From Oleidesulfovibrio alaskensis DSM 16109 (GTDB taxonomy: Bacteria > Desulfobacterota > Desulfovibrionia > Desulfovibrionales > Desulfovibrionaceae): DNA of 64,000 bases. This document shows, in pieces, positions 18,253 through 24,977 of this stretch. The notes beneath the pieces were generated by a model. It searched no databases. It saw only the letters and a program-made list of their open reading frames with translations, and was not told the DNA's origin. Position numbers and translations under genes: made by a program. The stretch is from the NCBI RefSeq assembly GCF_000482745.1, contig NZ_AXWQ01000005.1, positions 186,001-250,000 of the forward strand, in the 5' to 3' direction. Every line of letters begins with the position of its first letter. Position 1 is the first letter of the stretch.

Positions 18253-18299
18253 CCGGCACTACGGCAGAGCGGATTGTTCCGGCACCCTGCGGGTTGCAG

Positions 18300-18755
18300 T
18301 CAGAACGCGGTTTCTTCAATGCGGCGGCGCAAAGCGTCCAGCAGGGCCGTGGCCCTGCGCACATCAGTGCCGTCTGTACCGCTGAAAATCGTCTGGATCA
18401 TTTCGTTTTCTTTGCAGACTGCCGCATTGTACGCCTGCTGTCCGGCAGCAGTAAGCACCGCCAGTCTGGACCGTTTATGCTTGGGATTATCTCTGAATTC
18501 CAGCAGTCCGGTAAGGTGCAAGTCGTTGCATACTGTCTGAATGAACTGCCGGGAAACACCCAGAGCAAAGGCGATATCAGGAACTGTAAGCGGTCCGGAT
18601 TCGGCAATCTGCGTTGCCACACGCTTCTGCGGGGTAGTCATGCCGCTTTGCTCGTGCACACTGTCCATAATAATACCCAGCGCCGCATTCAGCCTGACAA
18701 CCTGCCGGAAAAGATCGTGCAACTCCGCGCCGCAGGCGCATGCATGCGGCTTCAT
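18300..18755 (-). CDS. MarR-family transcriptional regulator
   Basis: 151 aa from ATG at 18755. This start overlaps the stop of the upstream methyltransferase-like gene (TAATG) and has AAGG at proper spacing; a longer frame to 18782 is less likely. A winged-helix region contains PLTVPDIAFALGVSRQFIQT (recognition helix) and a wing with DNPKHKRSRLAVLT. The N-terminus is Cys-rich (HACACG, residues 4-9), which could sense redox or metal, though that is only a suggestion. Co-transcribed with the membrane protein upstream and probably autoregulated through the operator array at 19252-19300. Confidence 0.88.
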   Translation of the reverse strand: MKPHACACGAELHDLFRQVVRLNAALGIIMDSVHEQSGMTTPQKRVATQIAESGPLTVPDIAFALGVSRQFIQTVCNDLHLTGLLEFRDNPKHKRSRLAVLTAAGQQAYNAAVCKENEMIQTIFSGTDGTDVRRATALLDALRRRIEETAF

Positions 18756-19240
18756 TACAGCCACCTTCTGACACTGAGACAAAACTCTTCATATCTGTTT
18801 CCAAACGCGGCACGGAGGTAGGCTTCTTCCCGCGGGACAACATGCAGATGCAGGTACAGTAACAGCATAAACGCAGCACCCAGCAGCCACAGGCTTGCCA
18901 TCATCACGCCTATACCGGCCATAATGGCCACCCCGCCGGTATACATGGGGTTACGGCTGTAACGGTAAGCCCCTTCAGCCACCAGCATATGCGAAGGGCT
19001 GTCGGTGCGTACCTGCACCTTTCGGCTTGTAAACAGGTTATGCCCCCACATCATGAACGCGCCTCCTGCCAGCACCAGAAAAAGCCCCGCCGGCACATGC
19101 AGAAAACGGCCGCTTAACGGCAGTGAAGTAGGAAAGACAAACTCAAGCACGCCTCCAGCCACAAGGCAGGCATAAAAAAACAACGGCGGAAGAATCCATA
19201 CTTGCGGCGGCTGCAGCGCAGCGGTTGATTTTGCGGGCAT
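18755..19240 (-). CDS. Isoprenylcysteine carboxyl methyltransferase-like membrane protein
   Basis: 161 aa from ATG at 19240, after GGGAGGTG; an in-frame GTG two codons earlier is less well placed. Four or so hydrophobic helices are present, and the C-terminal half has the ICMT/PEMT family pattern GAYRYSRNPMYTGG followed by VVPREEAYLRAAFGNRYEEF. Bacterial members are predicted SAM-dependent methyltransferases of lipids or small molecules, mostly uncharacterised. Coupled to the MarR gene by a one-base overlap. Confidence 0.8.
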   Translation of the reverse strand: MPAKSTAALQPPQVWILPPLFFYACLVAGGVLEFVFPTSLPLSGRFLHVPAGLFLVLAGGAFMMWGHNLFTSRKVQVRTDSPSHMLVAEGAYRYSRNPMYTGGVAIMAGIGVMMASLWLLGAAFMLLLYLHLHVVPREEAYLRAAFGNRYEEFCLSVRRWL

Positions 19241-19251
19241 AAGCACCTCCC

Positions 19252-19300
19252 TGTCATATTGACAATAAAAATGTCATATTGACAACCAAATTGTCAATAT
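19252..19300. promoter_or_regulatory. Operator array upstream of the ICMT-MarR operon
   Basis: Two copies of TGTCA-TAT-TGACA (19252-19264 and 19272-19284) are spaced exactly 20 bp. The second overlaps a longer palindrome, ATATTGACAA-CCAAA-TTGTCAATAT (19276-19300). This TTGACA/TGTCAA vocabulary is typical of MarR-family binding sites, and the array abuts the ribosome site of the operon. Confidence 0.7.
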
Positions 19301-19323
19301 ATCGATCAGGTAACGCCCGCTCA

Positions 19324-19348
19324 TAAAAAAAGCCGCCCGAAGGCGGCT
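19324..19348 (-). terminator. Rho-independent terminator after the thi operon
   Basis: On the minus strand AGCCGCC-TTCG-GGCGGCT is followed by TTTTTTT, about 170 bases past the thiE stop. The stretch between thiE and this hairpin holds no supported gene. Confidence 0.85.
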
Positions 19349-19516
19349 CAGCAGACTCAAACACAGCGGAAATACAAGCACAAACGGCCAGCCTGCATAT
19401 TCCGGCAACAAGGGGAAACAAAAAAATATGGCCGGCACTGCACCCGCTACAGATACCAGAGCACCGGAAAGGCCCCCGCAGCGCAGCATGCACGGCCGAC
19501 ACAAGGACCACAGTAA

Positions 19517-20161
19517 TCAGCGACCGGAGGCACTCCTCAACCTGCCGCGCAGACCGGCGACGGTGGCTGCTATGTCATCTGCTCCCGTAATGGCAGAAAC
19601 GAGCGCGCAGCAGCGCGCCCCGTGAGCCGCCACTTCCTCGATATTATGTTCCTTGATGCCGCCTATGGCCACAAAGGGCACAGTGTGGTTTGCAGCCACA
19701 TAATCAAGGTATTCAAACCCCACAGGCGCACAGACATCTTTTTTGGTACGGGTGAAAAAAACAGGCCCCACCCCTATATAATCAGCGCCCTGTGCAACAG
19801 CGTCACAGCACTGCTCCGGCGAATGGGTGGAAAGCCCGATGATTTTTCCGTCGCCCACAAGACGACGCACTTCCGGTACGGGAATGTCTTCCTGCCCCAC
19901 ATGTACGCCGTCCGCATCGCACAGCATGGCCACATCAATATGATCGTTGACAATAAAGCAGCAACCGGCATCTCTGGTCAGCTTGCGAATCCCCATGCAT
20001 TCACGCAGCATTTCACCGGCTTTTTTGTCTTTTTCACGATATTGTATCACTCTGGCGCCGCCCTGCAGCATGGCACGGACAACCTCCACGGTATCACGCC
20101 CGCGTGAAAGTCCGGCATCGGTCAGACAATAGATATCCCAGTCAGCCATATTATTCTTCAT
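19517..20161 (-). CDS. thiE: Thiamine-phosphate synthase
   Basis: 214 aa from ATG at 20161, which overlaps the thiF stop (TGATG) and uses GGGAG inside the thiF end as ribosome site. It joins the HMP-pyrophosphate and thiazole-phosphate moieties to thiamine phosphate. TIM-barrel signatures are visible: VIQYREKDKKAGEML, FIVNDHIDVAMLCDADGVHV GQED (given in two parts), IIGLSTHSPEQ and ADYIGVGPVFFTRTKKD. Last gene of thiSGHFE. Confidence 0.95.
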   Translation of the reverse strand: MKNNMADWDIYCLTDAGLSRGRDTVEVVRAMLQGGARVIQYREKDKKAGEMLRECMGIRKLTRDAGCCFIVNDHIDVAMLCDADGVHVGQEDIPVPEVRRLVGDGKIIGLSTHSPEQCCDAVAQGADYIGVGPVFFTRTKKDVCAPVGFEYLDYVAANHTVPFVAIGGIKEHNIEEVAAHGARCCALVSAITGADDIAATVAGLRGRLRSASGR

Positions 20162-20802
20162 CACTCCTGCTCCCTGATACAATCTGCCGTCACGCAGGGG
20201 CCCAGAATCCGGCAAAGAACTGCGTCCGCCTGCATGGCGGCAGCCATCTGTACCCGCGGTGCCATGGGGGGTACCCCAGGGACCACGGCAGTCTGCATGT
20301 CTCCCACCACCACGCCGGCATTCCGCACCCCGCGCACCTGCATACCGGGGCCGCCCCAGCCGCCCATGCCCGAAGCGCTTACAAAAAAAATCCCGTGCTC
20401 CATGCAGTAGGAAACAATCATGCTCTTGGTTGCGGCATCATCCACAGCCTCCACCACTACGGAGCAACTGCCGAACAAATCATGCAGTAATGTGCGGTCA
20501 ATACGCACCTGATGCACGCTCAGAACCAGTTCCGGTTCCAGGGCATACAGGTTGTCGGCCAGCGCGCGCACCTTGGGCTTCCCGACCTGCTGCGGCGTGA
20601 ACCACTGTCTGTTCAGATTGGAAGGTTCCACATGGTCATGATCGGCCAGCACCAGATTACGAATGCCGCTGCGCACCAGCATGGCCGCACAGTTGGAACC
20701 CAGTCCTCCGGCACCGGCAATCCCCACCACAGCACCTGCCAGAAGCTCAAGCTGATGCTCCTTCAGGTGACTGCCCAACCCCCTGCGCAACATACCCGTC
20801 AT
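20161..20802 (-). CDS. thiF: ThiF-like sulfur carrier adenylyltransferase (short, zinc-less form)
   Basis: 213 aa. E1-like fold with the nucleotide loop GIAGAGGLGSNCA (about residues 27-39) and the ADHDHVEPSNLNRQ motif including the conserved Asp and Arg. It adenylates the C-terminal glycine of ThiS so that sulfur can be loaded. It is shorter than E. coli ThiF and lacks the two CxxC zinc pairs, matching the small ThiF family 2 found with ThiH. Starts with an ATGA overlap on thiH and overlaps thiE at its end. Confidence 0.9.
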   Translation of the reverse strand: MTGMLRRGLGSHLKEHQLELLAGAVVGIAGAGGLGSNCAAMLVRSGIRNLVLADHDHVEPSNLNRQWFTPQQVGKPKVRALADNLYALEPELVLSVHQVRIDRTLLHDLFGSCSVVVEAVDDAATKSMIVSYCMEHGIFFVSASGMGGWGGPGMQVRGVRNAGVVVGDMQTAVVPGVPPMAPRVQMAAAMQADAVLCRILGPCVTADCIREQE

Positions 20803-21968
20803 ACCGCGCAGCTGTCTTCCAGCGGATGCCAGTCTTTAAACACGGCCTGATAACCGACCCGGCTAACGGCTTCAACCACCTCGTCCACACTGCGCGGGTC
20901 AGAAATTTCAAACTGCCCTACAGAGGAATGTTCGTTTTCCGCATGTCCGCCCACAGCGGTGGATACACCGGCACTCATGCGGGTCACTCCCAGCGGTATC
21001 AGATTATCGCGGAATGCAGGCCGTTCGCGCGTGGAAATGGTAATGCCGCACCGCGGCAGAAAAAGCCGCATGGCCAGCAGTATTTGCACCAGCGCACGAT
21101 CATCCACGTCACACACCGGCTGAAAACTGCCGGCATAAGGACGCATACGCGGCAGCGAAACAGCAATATCCACTCCCGGATACCTGTGCTGCAGCCAAAG
21201 GGCATGCATACCCGTCATAAAAGCATCACGCTGCCACTGATCCAGTCCGAGCAACGCACCTATATTCACATTGCGCATTCCGGCACGGCATGCTCTTTCC
21301 GGCGCCCCCAGCCTGAAATGATAATTGCTTTTGGGACCGGCAGGATGCAATGACGGGTACAAAGCCTCGTTATATGTTTCCTGAAAAAGTGTCATGCCGT
21401 CCACACCGGCAACGGCAAGTGTGCGGTACTCAGGCTCGGTCAGGGCGTACACTTCAATACTCAGTGACGGAAACAGAGGACGCAACACGCGCACACAGTC
21501 GCGGATGTAGTCAACGGAAGCCTTTGCCGGAGCCTCGCCGGTCAGCAGCAGCAGATGGCGCAGTCCTGTGGCGGCTATGGCCTGCCCTTCGCGCAGCACG
21601 CCCGCAGCATCCAGCTGCATGCGGTCTATGCCACTGCAGGCATTGAAGCTGCAATACACGCACCTGTTTGTACACCAGTTTGAAAGGTACAGCGGAGTAA
21701 ACAGCTGGATGGTGCGGCCGAACTGGCGCACCGTGACATCACGGGCCTTATGCGCCATTGATTCCATGTACGGACGGGCCGCGGGTGAAAGCAAAGCCAG
21801 AAAGTCTTCCGGAGAAAGGGTATCCTTTGCCAGAGCCTGCCGCACTCTGTATCCGTCAGCCGCCATGCAGGCGGCCTGCACATCCACATCCTGCAACTGG
21901 CGGACAACTTCGTAAAAACCTCCCGCCTGTGCGGTTCTCACACTCATGTCAGCGCTGATTTCACTCAT
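20799..21968 (-). CDS. thiH: 2-iminoacetate synthase (radical SAM)
   Basis: 389 aa from ATG at 21968, behind GGGGAG; the open frame begins 12 codons earlier. It cleaves tyrosine to dehydroglycine for thiazole synthesis, the oxygen-independent route expected in an anaerobe. The 4Fe-4S ligands lie in NWCTNRCVYCSFN (CxxxCxxC), followed by family motifs LLLTGEAP and SIEVYALTEPEY. Four-base overlap with thiF. Confidence 0.95.
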   Translation of the reverse strand: MSEISADMSVRTAQAGGFYEVVRQLQDVDVQAACMAADGYRVRQALAKDTLSPEDFLALLSPAARPYMESMAHKARDVTVRQFGRTIQLFTPLYLSNWCTNRCVYCSFNACSGIDRMQLDAAGVLREGQAIAATGLRHLLLLTGEAPAKASVDYIRDCVRVLRPLFPSLSIEVYALTEPEYRTLAVAGVDGMTLFQETYNEALYPSLHPAGPKSNYHFRLGAPERACRAGMRNVNIGALLGLDQWQRDAFMTGMHALWLQHRYPGVDIAVSLPRMRPYAGSFQPVCDVDDRALVQILLAMRLFLPRCGITISTRERPAFRDNLIPLGVTRMSAGVSTAVGGHAENEHSSVGQFEISDPRSVDEVVEAVSRVGYQAVFKDWHPLEDSCAV

Positions 21969-22000
21969 CACGCTCCCCGTCATTTTCTCATGGCTGCACA

Positions 22001-22795
22001 TCATGAATCCAGAAAGCCCAGCAAAGGCGAAGAAGCCTGCGCCTGCCCTTCCAGCACGGCGCCTGTTCCGGCCAGCCAGGCTCTGCGCCCGGCCCGCACT
22101 GCAGCGCCGAATGCCGATGCCATAAGAACAGGATCGCCCGCAGAAGCTATGGCCGTATTGACAAGACAGGCTGCAGCGCCCATTTCCATTGCCTCGCAGG
22201 CCTGCGAAGGACGCCCTATTCCGGCATCGACAATGACGGGCAGTTCAATCTCTTCAATAAGAATACCTATCATCTCCTGCGTGCGCAGCCCTCTGTTGGT
22301 TCCTATGGGGGCCCCCAGAGGCATGACCGCAGCGGCTCCCGCACTGACAAGATCGCGCGCCACATACAGGTCGGGATTCATGTACGGCAAAACCACAAAA
22401 CCGTCCCGTGCCAGTATCTCAGTGGCTTTTGCAGTTTCATACCCGTCCGGCAGCAGATACCTGCTGTCCGAAATCACCTCGATTTTAATCCAGTCGCCGC
22501 ATCCTGCGGCGCGGGCCAGCCGGGCGATGCGCACGGCTTCTTCAGCCGTGCGCGCCCCGGATGTGTTGGGTAAAAGCTGCATATGCTGCGGAATGTGCTG
22601 CATGACGTTGCCTGCGGCAGCCTGCATGTCCACACGCCGCAATGCCACCGTAATCACCTGTGCGCCGCTGGCTTCTGCCACCCGGGGTATGAGACTGTCG
22701 GAGCCGTACTTGCCGGTGCCTATGAAAAGACGACTTTCCAGAGCACGTCCGCCAAGTACCAGTGGATCGTTGTTGTGTGTTGTTGTGTGTTCCAT
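22001..22795 (-). CDS. thiG: Thiazole synthase
   Basis: 264 aa. It condenses deoxyxylulose phosphate, dehydroglycine and ThiS-thiocarboxylate into thiazole phosphate. Visible family features: LFIGTGKYGSDSLIPR near the N-terminus, the Schiff-base Lys in DWIKIEVI, and the phosphate-binding region PVIVDAGIGRPSQA. ATG overlaps the thiS stop (TAATG). A 10-bp-scale GTTGTGTGTT repeat occurs in the first codons (HTTTHNN), which is coding and unremarkable. Confidence 0.95.
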   Translation of the reverse strand: MEHTTTHNNDPLVLGGRALESRLFIGTGKYGSDSLIPRVAEASGAQVITVALRRVDMQAAAGNVMQHIPQHMQLLPNTSGARTAEEAVRIARLARAAGCGDWIKIEVISDSRYLLPDGYETAKATEILARDGFVVLPYMNPDLYVARDLVSAGAAAVMPLGAPIGTNRGLRTQEMIGILIEEIELPVIVDAGIGRPSQACEAMEMGAAACLVNTAIASAGDPVLMASAFGAAVRAGRRAWLAGTGAVLEGQAQASSPLLGFLDS

Positions 22796-22995
22796 TAGCC
22801 CCCTCCTACAAAGTGCAGGATTTCCAGTTCATCCCCTTCGTGCAGCACCGTTGCCGCAAATGCGTCCGGCGGTATGATGGCGCGGTTGCATTCCACAACC
22901 ACCGCAGCTGCATTCAGACCTTTACCCTTCAGCAGTTCGCTGACGGTGAGTCCGGAAGGTATCTCTTCCTCTTTACCATTCACCCTGATGTTCAT
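22795..22995 (-). CDS. thiS: Sulfur carrier protein ThiS
   Basis: 66 aa ubiquitin-fold protein ending in Gly-Gly-Gly (HFVGGG), whose terminal carboxylate is adenylated by ThiF and converted to thiocarboxylate. Body motifs NGKEEEIPSG, NAAAVVVECNRAIIP and LHEGDELEIL are typical. Start ATG at 22995 after AGGCGGA; a much longer in-frame extension runs back through the riboswitch region and is rejected. First gene of the operon. Confidence 0.95.
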   Translation of the reverse strand: MNIRVNGKEEEIPSGLTVSELLKGKGLNAAAVVVECNRAIIPPDAFAATVLHEGDELEILHFVGGG

Positions 22996-23093
22996 TGTTC
23001 CGCCTTTTGTTCTGCACCCGACAGGCCGCAGCGTCCGGCAACGCCGGAATCTTCCGGCGGGCGGCGCGCTGCTGTCTTTCATACATCGGACAT

Positions 23094-23125
23094 AAAAAAA
23101 GCGGCCTGCCCGAAAGACAAGCCGC
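23094..23125 (-). terminator. Terminator of the proximal TPP riboswitch
   Basis: Minus-strand GCGGCTTGTC pairs with GGCAGGCCGC (with G-U pairs), then TTTTTTTA, lying between the proximal aptamer and thiS. This is the probable expression platform. The 90 bases from here to thiS show no other feature. Confidence 0.85.
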
Positions 23126-23149
23126 AGCATTTCCGCAATGAAAATATCA

Positions 23150-23240
23150 TGGCTTCCCTTCGGCAGTGTTAACTGCATCAGGTTCAAGGGGTCAGAAGCT
23201 TTGCGCTTCAATCTCAGCCTGACAAGGCCCCCCCAGCACT
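23150..23240 (-). promoter_or_regulatory. TPP riboswitch, proximal copy
   Basis: Minus strand carries the THI-box order GGGGGGCC, GGCTGAGA, GACCCCTTGAACCTGAT, CAGTTAACACTGCC, AAGGGAAGCC. These match the pyrimidine- and pyrophosphate-sensor helices of the thiamine pyrophosphate aptamer. The closing P1 stem appears short (GCT with AGC, then mismatches). Followed by its own terminator. Confidence 0.95.
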
Positions 23241-23268
23241 GGCGCATACGCGCCCTGGTCATACATAC

Positions 23269-23292
23269 AAAAAAAACCGGCTCCGGCCGGCT
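23269..23292 (-). terminator. Terminator between the two TPP riboswitches
   Basis: Minus-strand CCGGC-CGGA-GCCGG followed by a run of nine T residues directly after the distal aptamer, giving that aptamer its own off-switch. Confidence 0.85.
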
Positions 23293-23313
23293 GCATATGT
23301 ATGATATGTCTGC

Positions 23314-23400
23314 CAGCTTCCCTACGGCGGTTACCCGCATCAGGTTCCAAGGGTCAGAAACTCCTGTTTCAATCTCAGCCCGTACGGGCACCCCTAGCTG
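23314..23400 (-). promoter_or_regulatory. TPP riboswitch, distal copy (first transcribed)
   Basis: Minus strand has P1 CAGCT with AGCTG, GGGGTGCCC, GGGCTGAGA, CTGACCCTTGGAACCTGAT, GGGTAACCGCC, GTAGGGA: a full consensus TPP aptamer. It begins about three bases after the predicted transcription start, so the operon leader is aptamer, terminator, aptamer, terminator, thiS. Confidence 0.96.
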
Positions 23401-23409
23401 TTTGACCGC

Positions 23410-23438
23410 ACAGTAGCCGACCGGCCACATGCTGTAAA
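23410..23438 (-). promoter_or_regulatory. Candidate promoter of the thiSGHFE operon
   Basis: Minus-strand TTTACA-N17-TACTGT is placed just before the distal aptamer and just after the ald terminator. Confidence 0.55.
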
Positions 23439-23450
23439 GCACTTATTTGT

Positions 23451-23485
23451 AAAAAAAGCACCGGCCGGAGTCTTCCGGCCGGTGC
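23451..23485 (-). terminator. Rho-independent terminator of ald
   Basis: Minus-strand GCACCGGCCGG pairs perfectly with CCGGCCGGTGC and is followed by TTTTTTT, about 60 bases after the ald stop. It separates ald from the thi operon. Confidence 0.92.
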
Positions 23486-23541
23486 GACTTTTGCTCACGG
23501 CTGCAGGCACCCGACACGCTGTCAGGATCATCTGCCTGTTT

Positions 23542-24654
23542 CTACAGAAACTTTTCCACTCCGGCGTAGGGCATATCAAATGCTTCAGCCACACCTTTAT
23601 ATGTGATTTCGCCATCGATCACGTTGGCACCCAGCGCAATTTCACGGCTGTCCTGCATGGCTTTTTTCCACCCTTTATCCGCCAGAGTCACGGCATAGGG
23701 CAACGTGGCATTGGTCAGAGCCAGTGTGGAGGTTTTTGCCACGGCGCCGGGCATGTTGGCCACGCAGTAATGCACCACATCGTCCACCACAAACGTGGGA
23801 TCCTTGTGTGTTGTGGGATGAGAAGTTTCAAAACATCCGCCCTGATCAATGGCCACATCCACCAGTACGGATCCGCGCTTCATGGTTTTTATCATCTCAC
23901 GTGTTACAAGACGCGGAGCCTTGGCGCCGGCAACCAGTACGGCACCCACCACCACGTCAGCCTCGCGTACCAGCTTGCGCAGCGTGGCGGGAGAAGACAT
24001 CAGAGGAAAGCAGTTGGCCGGCATGATATCGCTGAGGTGACGCAGCCGGTCAAGATTCATATCAAGAATGTACACCTTTGCGCCCAGACCGCATGCCATC
24101 TTGGCGGCATTGGTACCCACCACTCCGCCGCCTATGACTACAACTGTACCCGGATCAACCCCGGGAACGCCGCCCAGCAGCACGCCGTGCCCGCCCTGTG
24201 TCATCTCCAGATATTTGGCACCCTGCTGAATGGCCATCCGCCCGGCCACTTCGCTCATGGGAGTAAGCAGCGGCAGGCTTCCGTCCGGCTTCTGAATGGT
24301 TTCATACGCGATGCATACCGCCTTGCTGTCCACCAGAGCCTTGGTAAGCTTTTCATCTGCGGCAAGGTGCAGATAGGTGAACACAATCTGTCCTTCACGG
24401 ATAAGGCCGTATTCAGAAGGCAGAGGTTCTTTGACGTGCATAACCATATCAGCGCGGGCATAAATCTCTGCAGGAGTCTCTACAATTTCCGCTCCGGCTC
24501 TGGTGTAGGCCTCGTCCAGAAATCCGCTGCCCGTCCCCGCATTTTTCTCCACCAGCACGGTATGTCCATGATGCACCATCACTTCCGCACCGGCAGGCGT
24601 CATGGACACCCGGTTCTCTTCGGACTTTATTTCTTTGAGAATGCCTACGATCAT
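23542..24654 (-). CDS. ald: Alanine dehydrogenase (NAD-dependent)
   Basis: 370 aa from ATG at 24654, with GGAGGAAA eight bases upstream. It reversibly oxidises L-alanine to pyruvate, ammonia and NADH in the cytoplasm. Family marks: MIVGILKEIKSEENRVSMTP at the start, catalytic region VFTYLHLAAD, and a Rossmann loop VVIGGGVVGTNAAKMA. Full length. A sigma-54 promoter lies upstream, then a divergent-free 240-base region and a sigma-54 activator gene on the same strand. Context with alr and vanX points to catabolic use of alanine. Confidence 0.96.
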   Translation of the reverse strand: MIVGILKEIKSEENRVSMTPAGAEVMVHHGHTVLVEKNAGTGSGFLDEAYTRAGAEIVETPAEIYARADMVMHVKEPLPSEYGLIREGQIVFTYLHLAADEKLTKALVDSKAVCIAYETIQKPDGSLPLLTPMSEVAGRMAIQQGAKYLEMTQGGHGVLLGGVPGVDPGTVVVIGGGVVGTNAAKMACGLGAKVYILDMNLDRLRHLSDIMPANCFPLMSSPATLRKLVREADVVVGAVLVAGAKAPRLVTREMIKTMKRGSVLVDVAIDQGGCFETSHPTTHKDPTFVVDDVVHYCVANMPGAVAKTSTLALTNATLPYAVTLADKGWKKAMQDSREIALGANVIDGEITYKGVAEAFDMPYAGVEKFL

Positions 24655-24720
24655 ATTGCTTTCCTCCACGCTGAAATATGCAAAGCAGCAGACACCATGC
24701 CTGCGCCCTTTTCATAAGAA

Positions 24721-24736
24721 AGCAAACACCTTGCCA
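24721..24736 (-). promoter_or_regulatory. Sigma-54 promoter of ald
   Basis: Minus-strand TGGCAAGGTGTTTGCT fits TGGCAcG-N4-TTGCW with one mismatch, keeping the invariant GG and GC at the correct 10-base separation. The predicted leader is about 55 bases. The adjacent gene encodes an activator with the sigma-54 contact loop. Confidence 0.85.
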
Positions 24737-24977
24737 GAATGCGGAGCTAAAAAACAACGGAAGAAAAGTAAAACTGAGGCCGGAAAAAAGATGTTTAAAA
24801 ACAGAACATTATTTTGATGAAAATATCAAAAAAGACTGTACTGCTATTGCAGAAATGAGTGATTGAACAGCTAGAAATGGTAAAAAAACAAACCAGCGAA
24901 ACAAAGTATACGCACTATCTATCTGTTTTAAATAACCATGTGCATGATGGTCAAAAATCAAACCATTTGGACATAAA
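24737..24977. promoter_or_regulatory. AT-rich upstream region of ald, probable activator binding region
   Basis: This gene-free stretch sits between the sigma-54 promoter and the activator stop. It holds the inverted repeat ACCAT-N7-ATGGT (24935-24951), two copies of AAATCAAACC 10 bases apart near 24955-24980, and a GTAAAAC half-site near 24768. An enhancer-like site for the neighbouring activator is expected here; which repeat is used cannot be decided by eye. Confidence 0.35.

Noticed and set aside
19274..19504. Short hydrophobic open frame (76 codons, minus strand) after thiE
   Set aside because: It looks like a two-helix membrane peptide, but the thi operon terminator lies inside it, its end runs into the MarR operator array, and no ribosome site is present. 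Kept only as a remote possibility.
22760..22795. Tandem GTTGTGTGTT-like repeat
   Set aside because: It encodes the Thr/His-rich first residues of ThiG and is too short to imply a contingency locus without population data.
22996..23442. N-terminal extension of ThiS through the riboswitch region
   Set aside because: The in-frame extension covers both aptamers and terminators; ThiS of 66 aa with its own ribosome site is the normal size.
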